DNA of 64,000 nt, taken from contig CM063246.1 of NCBI GenBank assembly GCA_032158295.1, forward strand, positions 19,730,135 through 19,794,134. The letters run 5' to 3'. Numbering within the stretch: position 1 is the stretch's first letter; each line of letters opens with the position of its first letter. Origin of the DNA: Pycnopodia helianthoides. Lineage: Eukaryota > Echinodermata > Asteroidea > Forcipulatida > Asteriidae. Both the position numbers and the translations under genes were made by a program. Positions 1 through 12,755 of the stretch are shown piece after piece. A model generated the notes under the pieces. The model saw only the letters and a list, made by a program, of their open reading frames with translations, made no database searches and was not told the origin of the DNA.

Positions 1-80
1 AGATCAAATGAGAGCGTATCTTCATCTGCTTGTCTTCTATTTTCTAAAATGACCCCAATTTGCATTCAAACATGATTAAT

Positions 81-498
81 GGTCAGAGACTTGAGAAGTG
101 GCCTCCATACATGATCGGTCAGTGAGTTAAGAAGTGGCATCCACACATGATCAATAGGTCAGTGACTTGAGAGATGGTGTCCACAAATTAATGATCAATA
201 GGTCAGAGAGTTTAGAAGTGGCATCCACACATGATCAATAGATCAGTGACTTGATAAGTGGCATCATCACATGATCAATAGGTCAGAGAGTTGATAAGTG
301 GCATCAACACGTGATCAATAGGTCAGTGACTTGATAAGTGGCATCATCACATGATCAATAGGTCAGAGAGTTGATAAGTGGCATCAACATGTGATCAATA
401 GGTCAGTGAGTTGATAAGTGGCATCATCACATGATCAATAGGTCAGAGAGTTGATAAGTGGCATCAACATGTGATCAATAGGTCAGTGAGTTGAGAAG
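81..498. repeat. 40-bp tandem satellite, about 10 copies
   Basis: The 40-bp unit reads roughly GGTCAGTGAGTTGATAAGTG followed by GCATCATCACATGATCAATA. Copies from about position 240 onward are nearly identical, while those before 200 are more diverged. In the later copies two variants alternate (CAGAGAG with CATCAACA, and CAGTGA with CATCATCA), which gives an 80-bp higher-order unit. Short reading frames here are artefacts of the repeat. Confidence 0.9.
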
Positions 499-1021
499 GA
501 CAAGGAAACCTTTTAATTTTTGAGAGACGAAGAAAACCAAGACAAATAAAAAGAGATTGGAAATCCAATCCATGTAATGATTAAAGAAATGAGAGTGGGT
601 TACCGGTTTGGATTTATAGAGATGAATGGCAAGGAATGTACCACCACAGGAAATTAACAACATAAATAAGCGTTTGAAACTATTTGTGTGTGAATGCAAT
701 GTGTGTTATGATCTTATTTCTTGAATTATTAGGCACTGTAATTATTTCAAGAAAAAAATGTTTCTGAGATGATTCTCTTGGACGCATCGTTATACTTCAT
801 GGAGATAAAGGGAAGAAATTTAATCATTTAAATCCAGAGTTGCTTATGAAAAAAAATGTTTCTGATCGAGTAATCTATATACAAACAGAATCAATCCAAC
901 TGAATTACTTAACTGTGACTGATGAATTAATCACTGAAAAGCCACAGAAAATCATAACAAATACACTTTGTTTATCACCATTATTATTCAGTCTACCTGT
1001 AAATCCAATATAAGGGTCTAA
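499..1021. other. AT-rich intergenic DNA, nothing recognised
   Basis: Between the satellite and the first MITE I see only AT-rich unique sequence with short reading frames. No splice-flanked exon, RNA gene or further repeat unit was recognised. Confidence 0.5.
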
Positions 1022-1025
1022 TTAA

Positions 1026-1413
1026 AGGAACATTACAGAATTGGTTTTTGCTAACAAAACAGTTGCTGGCAGTGTAAGCACTTTATGTAATCCACCATAT
1101 ACATAAACTGACAAACCTGTAGAAGTTTGAGATCGATCGTCCATCTGGGTCACGAGAAAATAGTGAAAAACCGATTACACACATTTGCATGAAATCATAT
1201 AGGTTCAACAAATGAATAAAACGCTCACTGAGCGATAAACTCCAATCGGAAAATTAGTTTATTCATTTCTCATCAAATATGGCATTTCAGACAGAAATAT
1301 TTCAAGGGATGTTTTCTACTATCGTCATCATTAGACCGTGTAAGTTCTATGTAAATCTGTGATCAAAAAGTATATTTTACAAGTTTTTTTCTTACCAATT
1401 CTGTAATGTGCCT
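1026..1413. mobile_element. TTAA-flanked MITE, family 1, copy A
   Basis: This is a 388-bp non-coding element with terminal inverted repeats, AGGAACATTACAGAATTGGT at the left and its near-complement at the right. TTAA lies on each side (1022-1025 and 1414-1417), as expected for a TTAA target duplication. Two more copies sit at 28956-29304 and 61551-61935 and match along their length. There is no transposase frame, so it must be mobilised in trans. TTAA targeting is known for piggyBac and Kolobok families; which one applies cannot be decided from the ends alone. Confidence 0.85.
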
Positions 1414-1417
1414 TTAA

Positions 1418-3384
1418 ACATCTAGTTTCACATTTTTTTTTTAAGGGGAATGTACTAAATGCATGGGGTGAATTGACCCTCAATCTTGCACAATTTGTTT
1501 CAGTGAAATCTTTTGATTTGAAATTTTAGTTTTGAAACCTGAAGCATGTATGAAAACTAATAATTCTCATGATTGTTAAAAAAGTGCTGACTAATTCTAA
1601 CGATGGCTTGACTTTGACTCAATAAAAACATTGTTTTGCTTTGAGCACCTTATGGATGAAACGCACTTTAAAAACTCCATCATTATTAATATTTATTTGC
1701 TGAATTTCCAACTAGGTTTCGTGTTCATATACCTTCCCCTTAATTTAAAAGAAAAAAGCATCTTGAGATTTTTAATTAACTTCAAACAATTCAATATTGA
1801 GGGAATTCAAAACATTAACCTTAACAGCCACCCAGCCACATGCTTTACAAAATTGTTACAATATTATTTTGGAATGGATGGATGGAATGGACTGCAGTCT
1901 CTGATGTGAAGTGGAGCAATCCTTTATTTCTGTTTAGTTTTGTTCATTTTGTTGACTCTAATTCCACTCCATGAAATCATCAAGTCTCACACTCTGAAGG
2001 GTTGTGGTGATTGATAACAGTTCTGTTGGTAATTTTTTGTGATTCCACCCATTGGTTGTCTCAGGAGCCTTCTCTGTTTTTATAGACAGTTTTGATGATG
2101 TTAACATAAGTGGCTCCATTCCTTGCCATCATCAGGTTGCAGTCTACAGGGTCTCCCGTTGAATTTGTTAACAGTTCTGTTGATAGAGCTGAATGTGCAT
2201 CCTTCCGGCGATATCATCAATGTAGTGTTAGATTCTTAAGGTCTCCTTTGGTTGTTGGTAACAGTTCTGGATTGGGTGCAGCAGGACTGATTAATAGGTT
2301 GTAACAATCTTGATGTCATCAATCGGCTGTTAGCATTGGATACATTCATCCTCCATTGATTTCTATCTTTCCGAGCACCAGACCTTAGGTAGTTGTCAAT
2401 ATTGCAGCACCATTGGTAAGTCTCTCCGGGGTTGAACATTTCCTCACTTTGACAAACTGATGAACTTCTTGTCAGAATCTTACTGATTTGGCAGTAGTGT
2501 TAGGCTTCTTGTTTCAACTTGTTCCATGGCTCATCTGAGTAGCACTCTAAGCAGATAGTGGTTAAAAGTTTATCCATATTCTTGAAGCTCCGTGTGTTCT
2601 AGTTTGTTGTAAATGTTTATCTGCCATTTACAGCATTGAAGTCTTTACTTCTAAGCCATGAGTTTCTCAATATACCCTTAACCCTGGGTAGGGCCCAACC
2701 AGGTAGAACCACTGAGGGAAAGTGGACCTGTAACATCGCGTGGGCAGGTGTGTCAGATCCTGAAGTAGCTCCTGCTACCCGCTACCCTTACAAAGTCCCT
2801 AAAGTAGCATGTGACCAGGATAGCAATAATTATATATTTAAGAATCTGATGTGGGTTAACTTCTACATTCCATACAAGAAACATAACTTGTGTTATCTTT
2901 TCCAGGTTGTGGAATTGTTTTTTAAGCAAAATCTTTTTTAACTTGATGTCTCTTGGAAATTGAAAAGGGACATGTAAAACATTAACTATGTAACTGCTAG
3001 GTAAAAAACTAGTTTCCAAAATATTGGAATCTTATAATTTGTTTACAATAAAACACCTTTAACTAATATATCTGACTTTTCATGGCATGTACAGTACAGA
3101 GGAAACAGTTAGTTAAGACTACTAATTTAGTAATTTCCATCCCCTTGTGCCCTGAAGTTATACACAATTTTTTGCCATCTAACCCCCCCCCCCCCCTTAT
3201 TCCCGACGAATTTGTCTAAGACAACCTGACAACAGGACTATTGTGTGCATTGCACCGTCATGAGCCCCTTCCCTTTTTTCAATAAAACTCTATTTCTGTG
3301 ATCAAGTCTGCTTGGAACTTCTGTTGTGAACCTTGTTACAAACCATTTGTTGTACATACATTTACGGCAATAGTTATCAAACAG
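1418..3384. other. intergenic DNA, no supported gene
   Basis: This stretch has many stop codons in all frames. A C14 run lies near 3183-3200. A minus-strand frame at 2236-2439 vaguely resembles decayed transposon coding sequence but has no motif I can name. Confidence 0.45.
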
Positions 3385-4262
3385 TTGGACAAAGGCTAGA
3401 TAAATACTGAGCACATGGGTCTTAGAGGTAGAGTGAAGCATGTCAGACCAATTATTCACATGACCATCATCAAAGAATCTAAGTCCAGTTACTAAACACT
3501 CCTTATAATAGTCCTTTATTTTGAACATTTGCAGTCAGAGTTTGGACCCATTATTCTGATAGCCATCGCCACGAGAATCCAAGTCCGGTTACTGACCACT
3601 CCTTATATCTCTTGGATAATGCTCACTACTTTCATCAAAGAGTCTAGCAACTAAACACACCTTATATCTCCTTTTTTATTTTGACTATTTGCAGTCAGGG
3701 TTTGGACAAAGGCTAGAAAAATACTGAACTCATGGGTCTTAGACGTAGAGTGAAGCATGTCAGACCAATTATTCACATGACCATCATCAAAGAATCTAAG
3801 TCCAGTTACTAAACACTCCTTATATCTCCTTTATTTTGAATATTTGCAGTCAGAGTTTGGACCCATTATTCTGATAGCCATCGCCACAAGAATCCAAGTC
3901 CAGTTACTGACCACTCCTTATATCTCCTGCAAAATGCTCACTTCTTTCTTCAAGTAGTCTAGCTACTGAACACTCCTTGTACGCCTATCTCCTTTTTTTT
4001 TGGGGGGGGGGGGTATTTGCAGACAGCGGTTGGACCCATTACTCTGATAGCCATCACCACAAGAATCTAAGTCCAGTTACTGACCACTCCTTATACCTCC
4101 TGGATAATACTCACTACTTTCATCGAGGAGTCTAGCTACTGAACACTCCTTATAACTACTTTTTTATTTTAACTATTTGCAGTCAGTGTTTGGACCCATT
4201 ATTCTGATAGCCATCGCCACGAGAATCCAAGTCGGGTTACTGACCACTCCTTATATTTCCTG
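3385..4262. repeat. diverged tandem repeat block, 150-190-bp unit
   Basis: A unit beginning TATTTGCAGTCAGAGTTTGG, then a segment with GATAGCCATC and AGTTACTGACCACTCCTTAT, recurs near 3528, 3838, 4014 and 4180. A sister block (GACCAATTATTCACATGACC) occurs near 3447 and 3766. Copies differ by substitutions and small indels, so the array is old. A T9G12 tract at 3993-4013 interrupts one copy. Confidence 0.85.
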
Positions 4263-7118
4263 CATGTTAACTATCTGATAACTATTGCCAGAAAGAATCT
4301 AAGTCAAAATTATTTTGCACTCTTAAAATTCCAAGTATTAATATACATATCATGTGTTCAGTCAGATCAAAAGTTAACTGTTGTAGCAAGCATCTTTCTC
4401 ATTTTATGATTTGTGTACATACAAACTGCCTCATGGGTTAACGTTTCTGAAAATACTTTTGGCTTATAATTGATAGTTAATAACAGCTTGTTTACACTGT
4501 ACTAAACATGCCATGAAAGAAACATCTCAAACAGGAAACTTACACTGTGGGTAAACTATCAGTTTGTGTATTGACAAGATTTGTTTATTCTAAACATTGA
4601 AGTTATTCCTAACCCCATCTTTCAGAATAACTCACTAGATTGCAATGACCGAATAATACTTTACAAAGGGCTCTTAAAACTTTTTGTAACATTTTCAGCA
4701 TTTTTTTTTAACAACACCTCAACTGCAAGGGTATTGTTGCAAAATTTCATACCGAACTTTACATGTGTGCACTGTTACTGTGTTATGCATTCACCACCTG
4801 ATATCATAATTACAGATTGGCATAGTTTAATTATCATTTAAAACCAATGTATGATATTCACTAGTCTGACTTTAGGAGGGTTTCGACAAGCATTGAAAGA
4901 AGAAACATTGACATGTTTAAGTTGTGAAAACAGAAAATTCCCCAAAGTGTATACTTCCTGTTAGAGACTAGAAGTACAATGCCTTCACACAAACAAACCA
5001 AAACGTATTTTTAAAATCAACAGAACTCCATGGAAGTTCTCATTTGGAAATAAATCTTGTGCTTGTCTGCAGTTCAAACACCACAACAAGATGATGCAAT
5101 AGTACTTTCATTTAGTCATTTCAAACGTTCATTGAGTGATACAATATTGACAACAGGGATTCTTCAGAGGTCAAGACTGTTGCATTTTTGGCTAGCATTA
5201 AGTTGTTTGATTTGTTTGTGTGTTGAAATTCACAAATTATTTATTTAGAACATGAAGTCTAAGTTTACTGATTCAGTTTTGGCACTAACTGAATATTCTT
5301 TCCCAAGTGGTGGTTCAGTGATTTAAATTTAATAAAAAAGTATAGTATGATATTATTGTTTTGAATCAATTTGAAATTGATTTTTTCCTGAATAATGGCC
5401 TTCATATCAAGTATCAGACATGCTGAGAGTATCAGTGGACTCCCCCCCCCTTCTCCCTCTCCCATGAGATAACAAAAATGCATAGATTAATGTTCGATAC
5501 ATAAGCAAATTTATGATCAGATCAGTTTGCTGGTAATAGTACTTTTGATATAATTCTAGTAGATTTTGCCAAGGAAATGAACTTAACAGAGATTCTGATA
5601 AAATTATAGCCTTGTGGCTGCTGAGCTTTTGGTATGGTAATGACACCATTTGAAACTATATGAAAACTAATAAAACTTGAGAAACATACTAAAGACATGG
5701 TATATCAATGGCTTTTGAAAGAGATTGGTCAATCCAATCCTCTTTTTCTCAAGATACATGTACGTAATTTAGAAAATAACAATCAAAAGTTCAAATGAGT
5801 GTTCGTTGTGTCACAAAAGGACATTGATTGATTAAATATATGAGTTCCTTTGTACTTTGTATGCATGTTTTACTTTCCTTTCAAGGAAAGGGAAACAAGA
5901 CTAAAATTAATACCATCCTTTCTGGGTACATGTATCACTTAATACTAAATTAGTTTGGGTAAGAACCATTTTTAATACTATAACAGAGCAGGTTTTCAAA
6001 AAAACTTGTTTATAAAGCACTCCAACATACCATGTCCTTAACATAACTCCAAATAAACATTACAGGAACACAGTTAGACTGAATAAGTTTATGGACTAGA
6101 CACAAAACATCACGGTCATAAATGTGTTATACATGTAACTACGTGTATAAATGAAAAGGTAAATCACAGGATTGATTCAGTTTGTGATACCAGTAATTAC
6201 TCTGAATGCTAAATGGAATAAGTGCTTGACCAAAGTCTTAACATCAAGGAAATAACCAACGTAATTTTTCAGACAAAAAGATATTTTAACATATTAATTG
6301 CTTAATCAAATTTGATTGAAATTGCCCAAAGCTATTGAGAACTTTTGAATAAGATGCAATAAAGATTTTGAAGTTGTCCAGAAAACTTTTGTACATAATA
6401 CTGGGTGTATATGTTTGATAATTGTTGAAAATCAAATTCAAGGAAAAGAGCAGCCTGAAACATTTACAAATGTTCATTACATCCACAGTTATTTTCAGAA
6501 AAATACTTCACACAAGAAGAAGTTACCTTTCTTTAGTATTCTATAGTTTGGTGTGTTTTTTGAGAGTGTTTTAGGACCCTTTCATGACTAAAAAGATAGT
6601 CATACATATAGCTAGTTTTGTTTTGACCTTAAATTTATCTGCAGAAATTGAATTGTTAAAGCTGTAGAGAGTCTACATGTAACTGTACAGTCCTAACTGG
6701 CACAGGTTTGATCAATTTCATGTCTGGTACAAACATGTGAAAATCAGACAAAATGTGAAATAATAATTAGGATATATATATTTGGTTGGGCATTCTAGGT
6801 ATAGAGGCAGTGGCTAAGGTTGAAGGCAAAGTAGTGCCTCAACATTCTATGAGATCAAGAAGGAAGAAGTACAGGTGGTGGTGAAGGTTGAAGTCAAAGT
6901 TGTGCCTCTCTTTTTGAAAGAAATGATGAAGACATTTTCAGAGAAGCTGGTGTTAGTGCAACTCTTTATTGTACTGAAAAGTCACATACATAAATCATGT
7001 ACAAATACTTGTCTTCCATTCATTCATTGACTATTTGATCACTTTGATAATAACAAATTTCAGAATGATGCCAAAGTTTCTGTTTGCTATTCTGCATCAC
7101 ATGATTATTGTATTTATC
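4263..7118. other. AT-rich intergenic DNA, nothing recognised
   Basis: Long AT-rich unique sequence with only short frames such as 4581-4841 and 5407-5649, none with a domain or splice context I recognise. Homopolymers occur, for example C10 at 5444-5453. Confidence 0.5.
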
Positions 7119-7366
7119 TGCTCAAATGGATCAACAGCGGTTTCAAATTCATGAACGGTGTAAAATTGATCCCAACTGTGTCAAATGGATCCTAACTGTG
7201 TCAAATGGATCATAACTGTGTCAAATGGATCAACAGCGGTTTCAAATTCATGAACAGTGTAAAATGGATCCCAACTGTGTCAAATGGATCCCAACTGTGT
7301 CGAATGGATCCCCACTGTGTCAAATGGATTCCAACTGTGTCAAATGGATCAACAGCTGTGTCATTT
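7119..7366. repeat. 20-bp minisatellite
   Basis: The unit TCAAATGGATCCCAACTGTG is repeated about 12 times. A variant block with GATCAACAGCGGTTTCAAATT occurs twice near 7130 and 7228, indicating a larger embedded duplication. There is no coding potential. Confidence 0.9.
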
Positions 7367-9187
7367 TAATGTCTTGATAACTACCTGTTTTAAATATGCA
7401 GCTCACAAATAACTTCTTGATCCTATCAATTTTATGACACTACAGAAGTCTTTTGGTTAAAGACAAGAGCGACTTGAGTTGAGTTCCAGCCAGATCGATG
7501 GGAAAGAATGCAATAAGAAAACATAGGTCTGTAGCCTTCAATAGAATGGACAGCATCAATAATTTAGAACACTGACCCACGGAAATAAAGTCACTTGAGC
7601 CAGTGCTCTAAGAAATGCCACTAATGAGTTCATTACCACAGAAGGTCCGGAAGATGATAGATACAAGAACTTGTGTGGTGTCAAGATCGGGACCTACATG
7701 TAATGACCATATCAAGTCAAATCATTGGTTTTTGGAAGGGCAGAATTCCATAGTTTTATTGAACACATGCTACCCTTGTCCAAATTTTGTCAATTTCATT
7801 TATCACATTTTAGTAACAAAAAAAAGAAAAGAAAAGTGAACTTTTGTTTGCTTTTGTAGTATGCTTATTTTGATTGCTGGAATCAAAATAAACAACATTG
7901 ATTTGTCGGAATCTTCTAATGCTATTTTTCAATGAGAAATTTTCTCTTCAGTTCGATTGGTAGTGGTTTAACTGAAACTTATCACCCCCCCCCCCCAAAA
8001 AAAAAAGAACCATACCCTGCTATTTGTCTTTATATATCACTTCTACATTTTAAAAAGAAACAATTGGCTTTTAGATGTCAACTATTGTTGGCACAGTAGA
8101 TTACATTTATATTGAGTACTTGGTACATTGTGAGCACAACATGTTAAATCCATCCTCAATTCCAATGAAATAAAATTCACACCACATTTTAAATTACACA
8201 CTGGACTTCCCAGTGGGCTCATTTAGGTTGTCACACAGACTGGGTACACGCAGCAAAGTTATATCTTTTTAGAGATTAGGTTATAGTTAGATTTTGGAGA
8301 TCAAACTTACAAAGATTTGTCTTATTTGTACTGCATAACTTCAATCGTAGTAGTGCTATGACTGATGTAACATAGTAGCACACTCTAAAATAATTTAGAC
8401 TACCCGAGTTGCGTTGTCACCATGCCATTTCCAGACTAGATACTGCTTTTATTTGAACTAAAATAATTGTTTGCAACTGCTGTTCTATACTGGACAATGT
8501 ATACTCTTGTAAAAAAAAAACTCACCTATTACCAGAATGGTAGAAAACTGGCTGCAATTATAAACAGGTTATTTGACGAAAAATGGCAGACATTTTGATT
8601 ATCTCATTCAGAGATGGACTTAATAGTCAATTAAAGAATAGTACACCACACAATTGTATGCTGATCTTCTATCATCATAATATTATGACATGAGAAAAAT
8701 ACATGTAAATGTAATATCAAAAGTATGTCAACTAGCTACTACATGATCCAAGAAATTGCTTGATAGCATTATTTGGTTCTTATGGATTTCTGCACTTATT
8801 AGAACCTTAAAACAGTTCTCTTAAAAAGCTTAAGAAAGTTTCCGTTTTTTTTTGTCAGTGACCAATAAAGGTCTGCACCTTTGGTTAATTTCCTTTAACA
8901 CAATAACATACTTGGACTTTAGCAGCACTACCCGGACACCATAAACATTCATTTGTGTTATGATGATCTGAAAATGTACAACCTTTGGATTAAATGGATA
9001 TCTTTCACTCGAAAATCCTGTTTGCTACCAATGAATGGAGTATCCCCACTTCAAATTGAACACTTATTTGACATGTTAAGGTCTTTTTAAGACATAATTT
9101 GTATTTCTAGATCCCCATTGGTTATCACTGTGGAGAAAAAGGAGCAATGTATTTAAACTCACCTATTAGAGATTTAGGCTGAAGAGG
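7367..9187. other. AT-rich intergenic DNA with a C12A10 tract
   Basis: No gene was recognised. A compound homopolymer of twelve C followed by ten A lies at 7985-8006, one of several such tracts in the window. Confidence 0.5.
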
Positions 9188-9626
9188 TCTTTAACCCTAA
9201 CAGACTAGACCCTTGGGTAAACATACTGCCCAAATCCTTCAATATCCTTCGGATTAAAGTGGTAATAAACCTAAAGTGCCCAAATCCTTCAATATCCTTC
9301 AAGTTATTGTAAGTATACATATTAGCCCAATCCTTCAAAATCCTTTTGAGACGGAAGTTAGGGAGTCAAAAAATGTCAAAAAAGCCCAAAACCTTCAGAA
9401 TCCTATTTTGGCTAAGCTGCATAATACATAAAACCTTCAAAATCCTCCTATGTAAAAACAGCCCGGTAGCGCAAGTCCTGCGAAATCCTACCCTAACAAA
9501 AACTCATTTTAGCCCAAAGCCTTCGAAATCCTCCTGTGTTGCAGATCCCTAATAGCCCAAGTCCTTCACAATCCTGCACTTTGGCAATGAGGATATTGTA
9601 GGACTTGGGTTCTTTAGGGTTTAATG
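9188..9626. repeat. irregular array of a ~20-bp CCTTCAAAATCCT motif with an inverted terminal copy
   Basis: A core close to GCCCAAATCCTTCAAAATCC recurs at about 9228, 9278, 9325, 9384, 9430, 9468, 9512 and 9555, with unrelated spacer between cores (spacing roughly 36-59 bp). A last copy near 9588-9612 lies in reverse orientation. CTTTAACCCTAA near 9190 and CTTTAGGGTTTAA near 9612 form an inverted pair bounding the array. It may be a small inverted-repeat element with internal repeats. Confidence 0.7.
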
Positions 9627-9837
9627 ACATCACACAGGGTGTACAGTCTGATGCTGAAATTGATCACTGTCCTGGTTTTCATTTGAACTCAACCTGTCTT
9701 CACAAGAACTGCGCAATCATTGTCCAAAGCTGTTACAGAATAACATCAATGAGTAGTGAAGAGGTTCTCTTCCAATGGCTTATCAGGCTCACTGCAATCA
9801 AAATATCCAAAACAGGTATATATTAAATATGATTTAA

Positions 9838-10032
9838 AGGCACAGTACAAGTTTGGTAATTGTCAAAGACCAGTTTTCTCACTTGGTGTATCTCAACATA
9901 TGCACAAAATAACAAACCTGTAAAAATTTGAACTCAACTGGTCGTCGAAGTTGCAAGATAATAATGGAAGAAAAAACACCCTTGTCACACGAAGTTGTGT
10001 GCTTTCAGATGCTTGATTTGGAGACCTCACGC
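9838..10032. mobile_element. left half of a TTAA-type MITE, family 2
   Basis: A TTAA at 9834-9837 is followed by AGGCACAGTACAAGTTTGGT and an AT-rich body running to about GAGACCTCACGC. The sequence style matches a palindromic MITE clan that I associate with echinoderm genomes; that link is recollection. No matching right end was found, so the copy is truncated. Confidence 0.55.
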
Positions 10033-11318
10033 TTGAAAGGGGGGGGCTCTTGGATATGCTGGTATGCAGATCATGAATATTTAAATATTTCATCGGACCT
10101 ATTGCAAACAACGCAGGATGGGAAATAAATGACTGATTCATTTTGTGACGTCCTATCACGAGCTACCCTCATGTGCCATGTCATGCTTTCTGAGCGCGTG
10201 ACGCAATGTGAGTGTACAAAACAAAACAGCATCTATTTATTAAAAATTACATCCACTGACCAATGGGGTCTTGTCTTCCACGCGCATTATAGTAATGACC
10301 TGATGGCTTCAACACAGAACCATCAAGGCATTGATTCAGTTAGTATACGCATACACCATGCACACACACACACAGAGCAGGTGCACATACAGTGCTGTAT
10401 CTACACACGTAGGCTACACACACACACGCGGGTTGCGCGGCGCAAAGAATAATCAGTTTTGAAGCCGACATTATGCCCCTATGTAGCTAGCTCGGGCGGG
10501 TAGCACGGCGCAAAGAAAAACAAATACAAAAATGAAGACAAAACTCCAATGCCTTGATCGAGGTTAGTCTCAGAATTGAGTATGAGATGAGAGTATCAAC
10601 AGTTTGAAGCAAAATAACTATAGCTGAGAGGACAAGCAGGTTAGATAGTTCCTAACTTTGTGATAGAGTTGACACATGGATCCAAAACAGTAAGGTTTGA
10701 CGGTTAAATCAGCACTAAAGAAAGATGCCATGATATACATGTAACCAGGAAGAAGGGCCAAGTTTTCTAATAACTAAGTAAGAACTGAGAATATTTATCC
10801 ACACGGGCAACCAAAGTGTACATCACTCATCACTGTTTTCACACAGCGACACGCCTGTCAAAATGTGTGTTACTGGTATTGATATGCTCAGCATCACAGT
10901 CAGTGGTGTTGGGGCTAGCTTGCCAAATTTGGGTGAAAACCGAAAAAGTCCAAGTGTGCCTGTTAACCATACAGCACTCAAGTCAATGTTTCATTTCTGC
11001 AGTACACCCTGCATTGCTAAGGGATGGAAACCCACAAGAAATAATTGAAGAGGATGGGCCATGGTGATTGAAGTTGACGTTATTTTTTAGTTTTCTGCTT
11101 TCTATAATTTATTGCATCTTTAGTAACATTACAATAACAAAAGAAATGATATTTGCAGGGAGTTTTTACCCCTTTAACTAGCCCGCCGCCTAAATTTATC
11201 AAAATCCCGTAAATGAGGGCAGCAAAGAAAACATGACGTCACTATACGTACTGAATCCCCGGATTGTCTGTACTGAGCAATGCTTCAATGAGTAACAGCA
11301 AACAGCCTTTTTAGAGGG
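10033..11318. other. intergenic DNA with CA microsatellites
   Basis: Short CA-rich tracts occur around 10358-10370 and 10416-10428. Overlapping plus-strand frames at 10129-10452 and 10816-11067 have no recognisable domain and are not called. Confidence 0.4.
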
Positions 11319-11344
11319 GTACGTACCAGTGTTGTAGTCGAGGC

Positions 11345-11515
11345 CTGGGTGTCCGAGACCGAGACCGAGACCTGGAGGTCCGAGACCGAGACCGAGACCT
11401 GGAGGTCCGAGACCGAGACCGAGACCTGGAGGTCCGAGACCGAGACCGAGACCCTAAGGTCCGAGACCAAGACCGAGACCTTTTGGTCCGAGACCGAGAC
11501 CGAGACCTCGAGACC
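11345..11515. repeat. (GAGACC)n subterminal repeat, left side of hAT-like element
   Basis: The block is a repeat of GAGACCGAGACC with a 24-bp higher-order unit containing TGGAGGTCC. It produces overlapping artificial frames rich in Arg-Ser or Val-Ser dipeptides, which should not be read as RS-domain proteins. Confidence 0.9.
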
Positions 11516-11998
11516 ACATGTGTAAATTACATACATGTAATAAAATTAGACACATAATAAATGAAATAATGTAAAGTATGTCTTTCGCTGTTAGAAAATT
11601 ACTGTGAAATCTTTTGTGTACTTGTTTTACAACAATACTGTACTGGATATTACAATATTTATCAACAATCAAATATAATAAGTTTGTTCTGTCGGATTCA
11701 GGAATGTGCCAAAACAGTTGTTTTTTGTATAGGTACCTGTCCATTTACAGAATATCTTCATTGCACTTCAGAAACATCAACATGGACAGCATCTCTGCTG
11801 ATAAACGTGCATTGTCAATGGGGGTGTTCTTGATCATAAAATGTAAAAACGTTACATTTTTATCCACTTTCATGAGTAGCATATACAAAAGTGAAACTAA
11901 GATATGGCTTAATCAGTGTTATAATTGACATTCAATTTGCAGTTTACTGAGAATCATGAGCAATGAAATCAATTTGAATAATGTTAATTTGTGTTACT

Positions 11999-12208
11999 TT
12001 ACTTGGCTTTTTGGACCCGACTTAAAATGCATAGTGAATACTGAACTTGTCCCCGATTATCCGTAATTCGATTTGTCGTTGAGCAGAAAATGCAAACTGC
12101 AGAATGTTTCTTGTTACCTGCTTTGGCGTCCATGATCTCTTTATGGTCCTTACAACCAAATCTTATCACAGCAGAATTACTGGACATCTTGTGATAATCG
12201 TTAAACAA
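11999..12208 (-). pseudogene. possible transposase exon remnant inside the hAT-like element
   Basis: The minus-strand frame has a Met start. It contains a Cys-x2-Cys pair (VCIFC) preceded by basic residues, a layout reminiscent of the first half of a BED-type zinc finger, but no following His pair is seen. A good donor-like sequence (AGCAG/GTAACA on the minus strand) falls inside it, so the real exon could end earlier. The assignment rests mostly on its position within the element. Confidence 0.2.
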
Positions 12209-12579
12209 AAAAAGAGAAACTTTATTTTATCGTGCTACTCTAGCAAACTCGTACTGTAGTGTATGCACCTGTTTGCACCATGCGCAATACACCTGTTTAC
12301 CTTTCACAACGAGTAGTGCGTGTTTTGGTCATAGCTAGAAACTCGCTCCCAATTTTTATCAAACTCATGATGGGTAAAGCCAATGGCACTAGCACACACA
12401 TGGCACTATGTACATGTACATGTACAGTACATATAGCTCGCTGCGTGCAAGCTCACACAACCACAAGCGAGGTTGTCTGTACAAACTGCAAGTTTTCTTA
12501 AACTATTTGCTATCTGTTTATTGTGATAAATGATCGCGAAGGAATACGAATAAATCAAACAAAAAAATTAGCATATTTT

Positions 12580-12660
12580 GCTGGTCTCGAAGCGAGACCA
12601 GGCAAATACTCGAGACCGAAAGGGTCCGAGACCGAGACCAAGACCGAGACCACAGGGTAT

Positions 12661-12691
<31 letters not shown>

Positions 12692-12755
12692 AGCAAAAAG
12701 TGGTCTCGAGACCGGTAGAGACGGGTCTCGAGACTGAGACCGCTCTCGAGACCTA
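12580..12755. repeat. (GAGACC)n subterminal repeat, right side of hAT-like element
   Basis: GAGACC units alternate with GGTCTC complements, so this side contains short palindromes such as GGTCTCGAGACC. Together with 11345-11515 it brackets the element interior. Confidence 0.88.

Noticed and set aside
2236..2439. Minus-strand frame resembling a transposon coding fragment
   Set aside because: Suggestive residues but no catalytic motif and no neighbouring matching segment; too weak to call.
9188..9626. CRISPR-like appearance of constant core and variable spacer
   Set aside because: Animal DNA, degenerate cores, uneven spacing, one inverted unit and no cas genes; kept as an odd repeat only.
11285..11536. 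Minus-strand frames rich in Val-Ser or Arg-Ser repeats (RS-domain look)
   Set aside because: They are translations of the (GAGACC)n repeat of the hAT-like element in several frames; no unique protein sequence is present.
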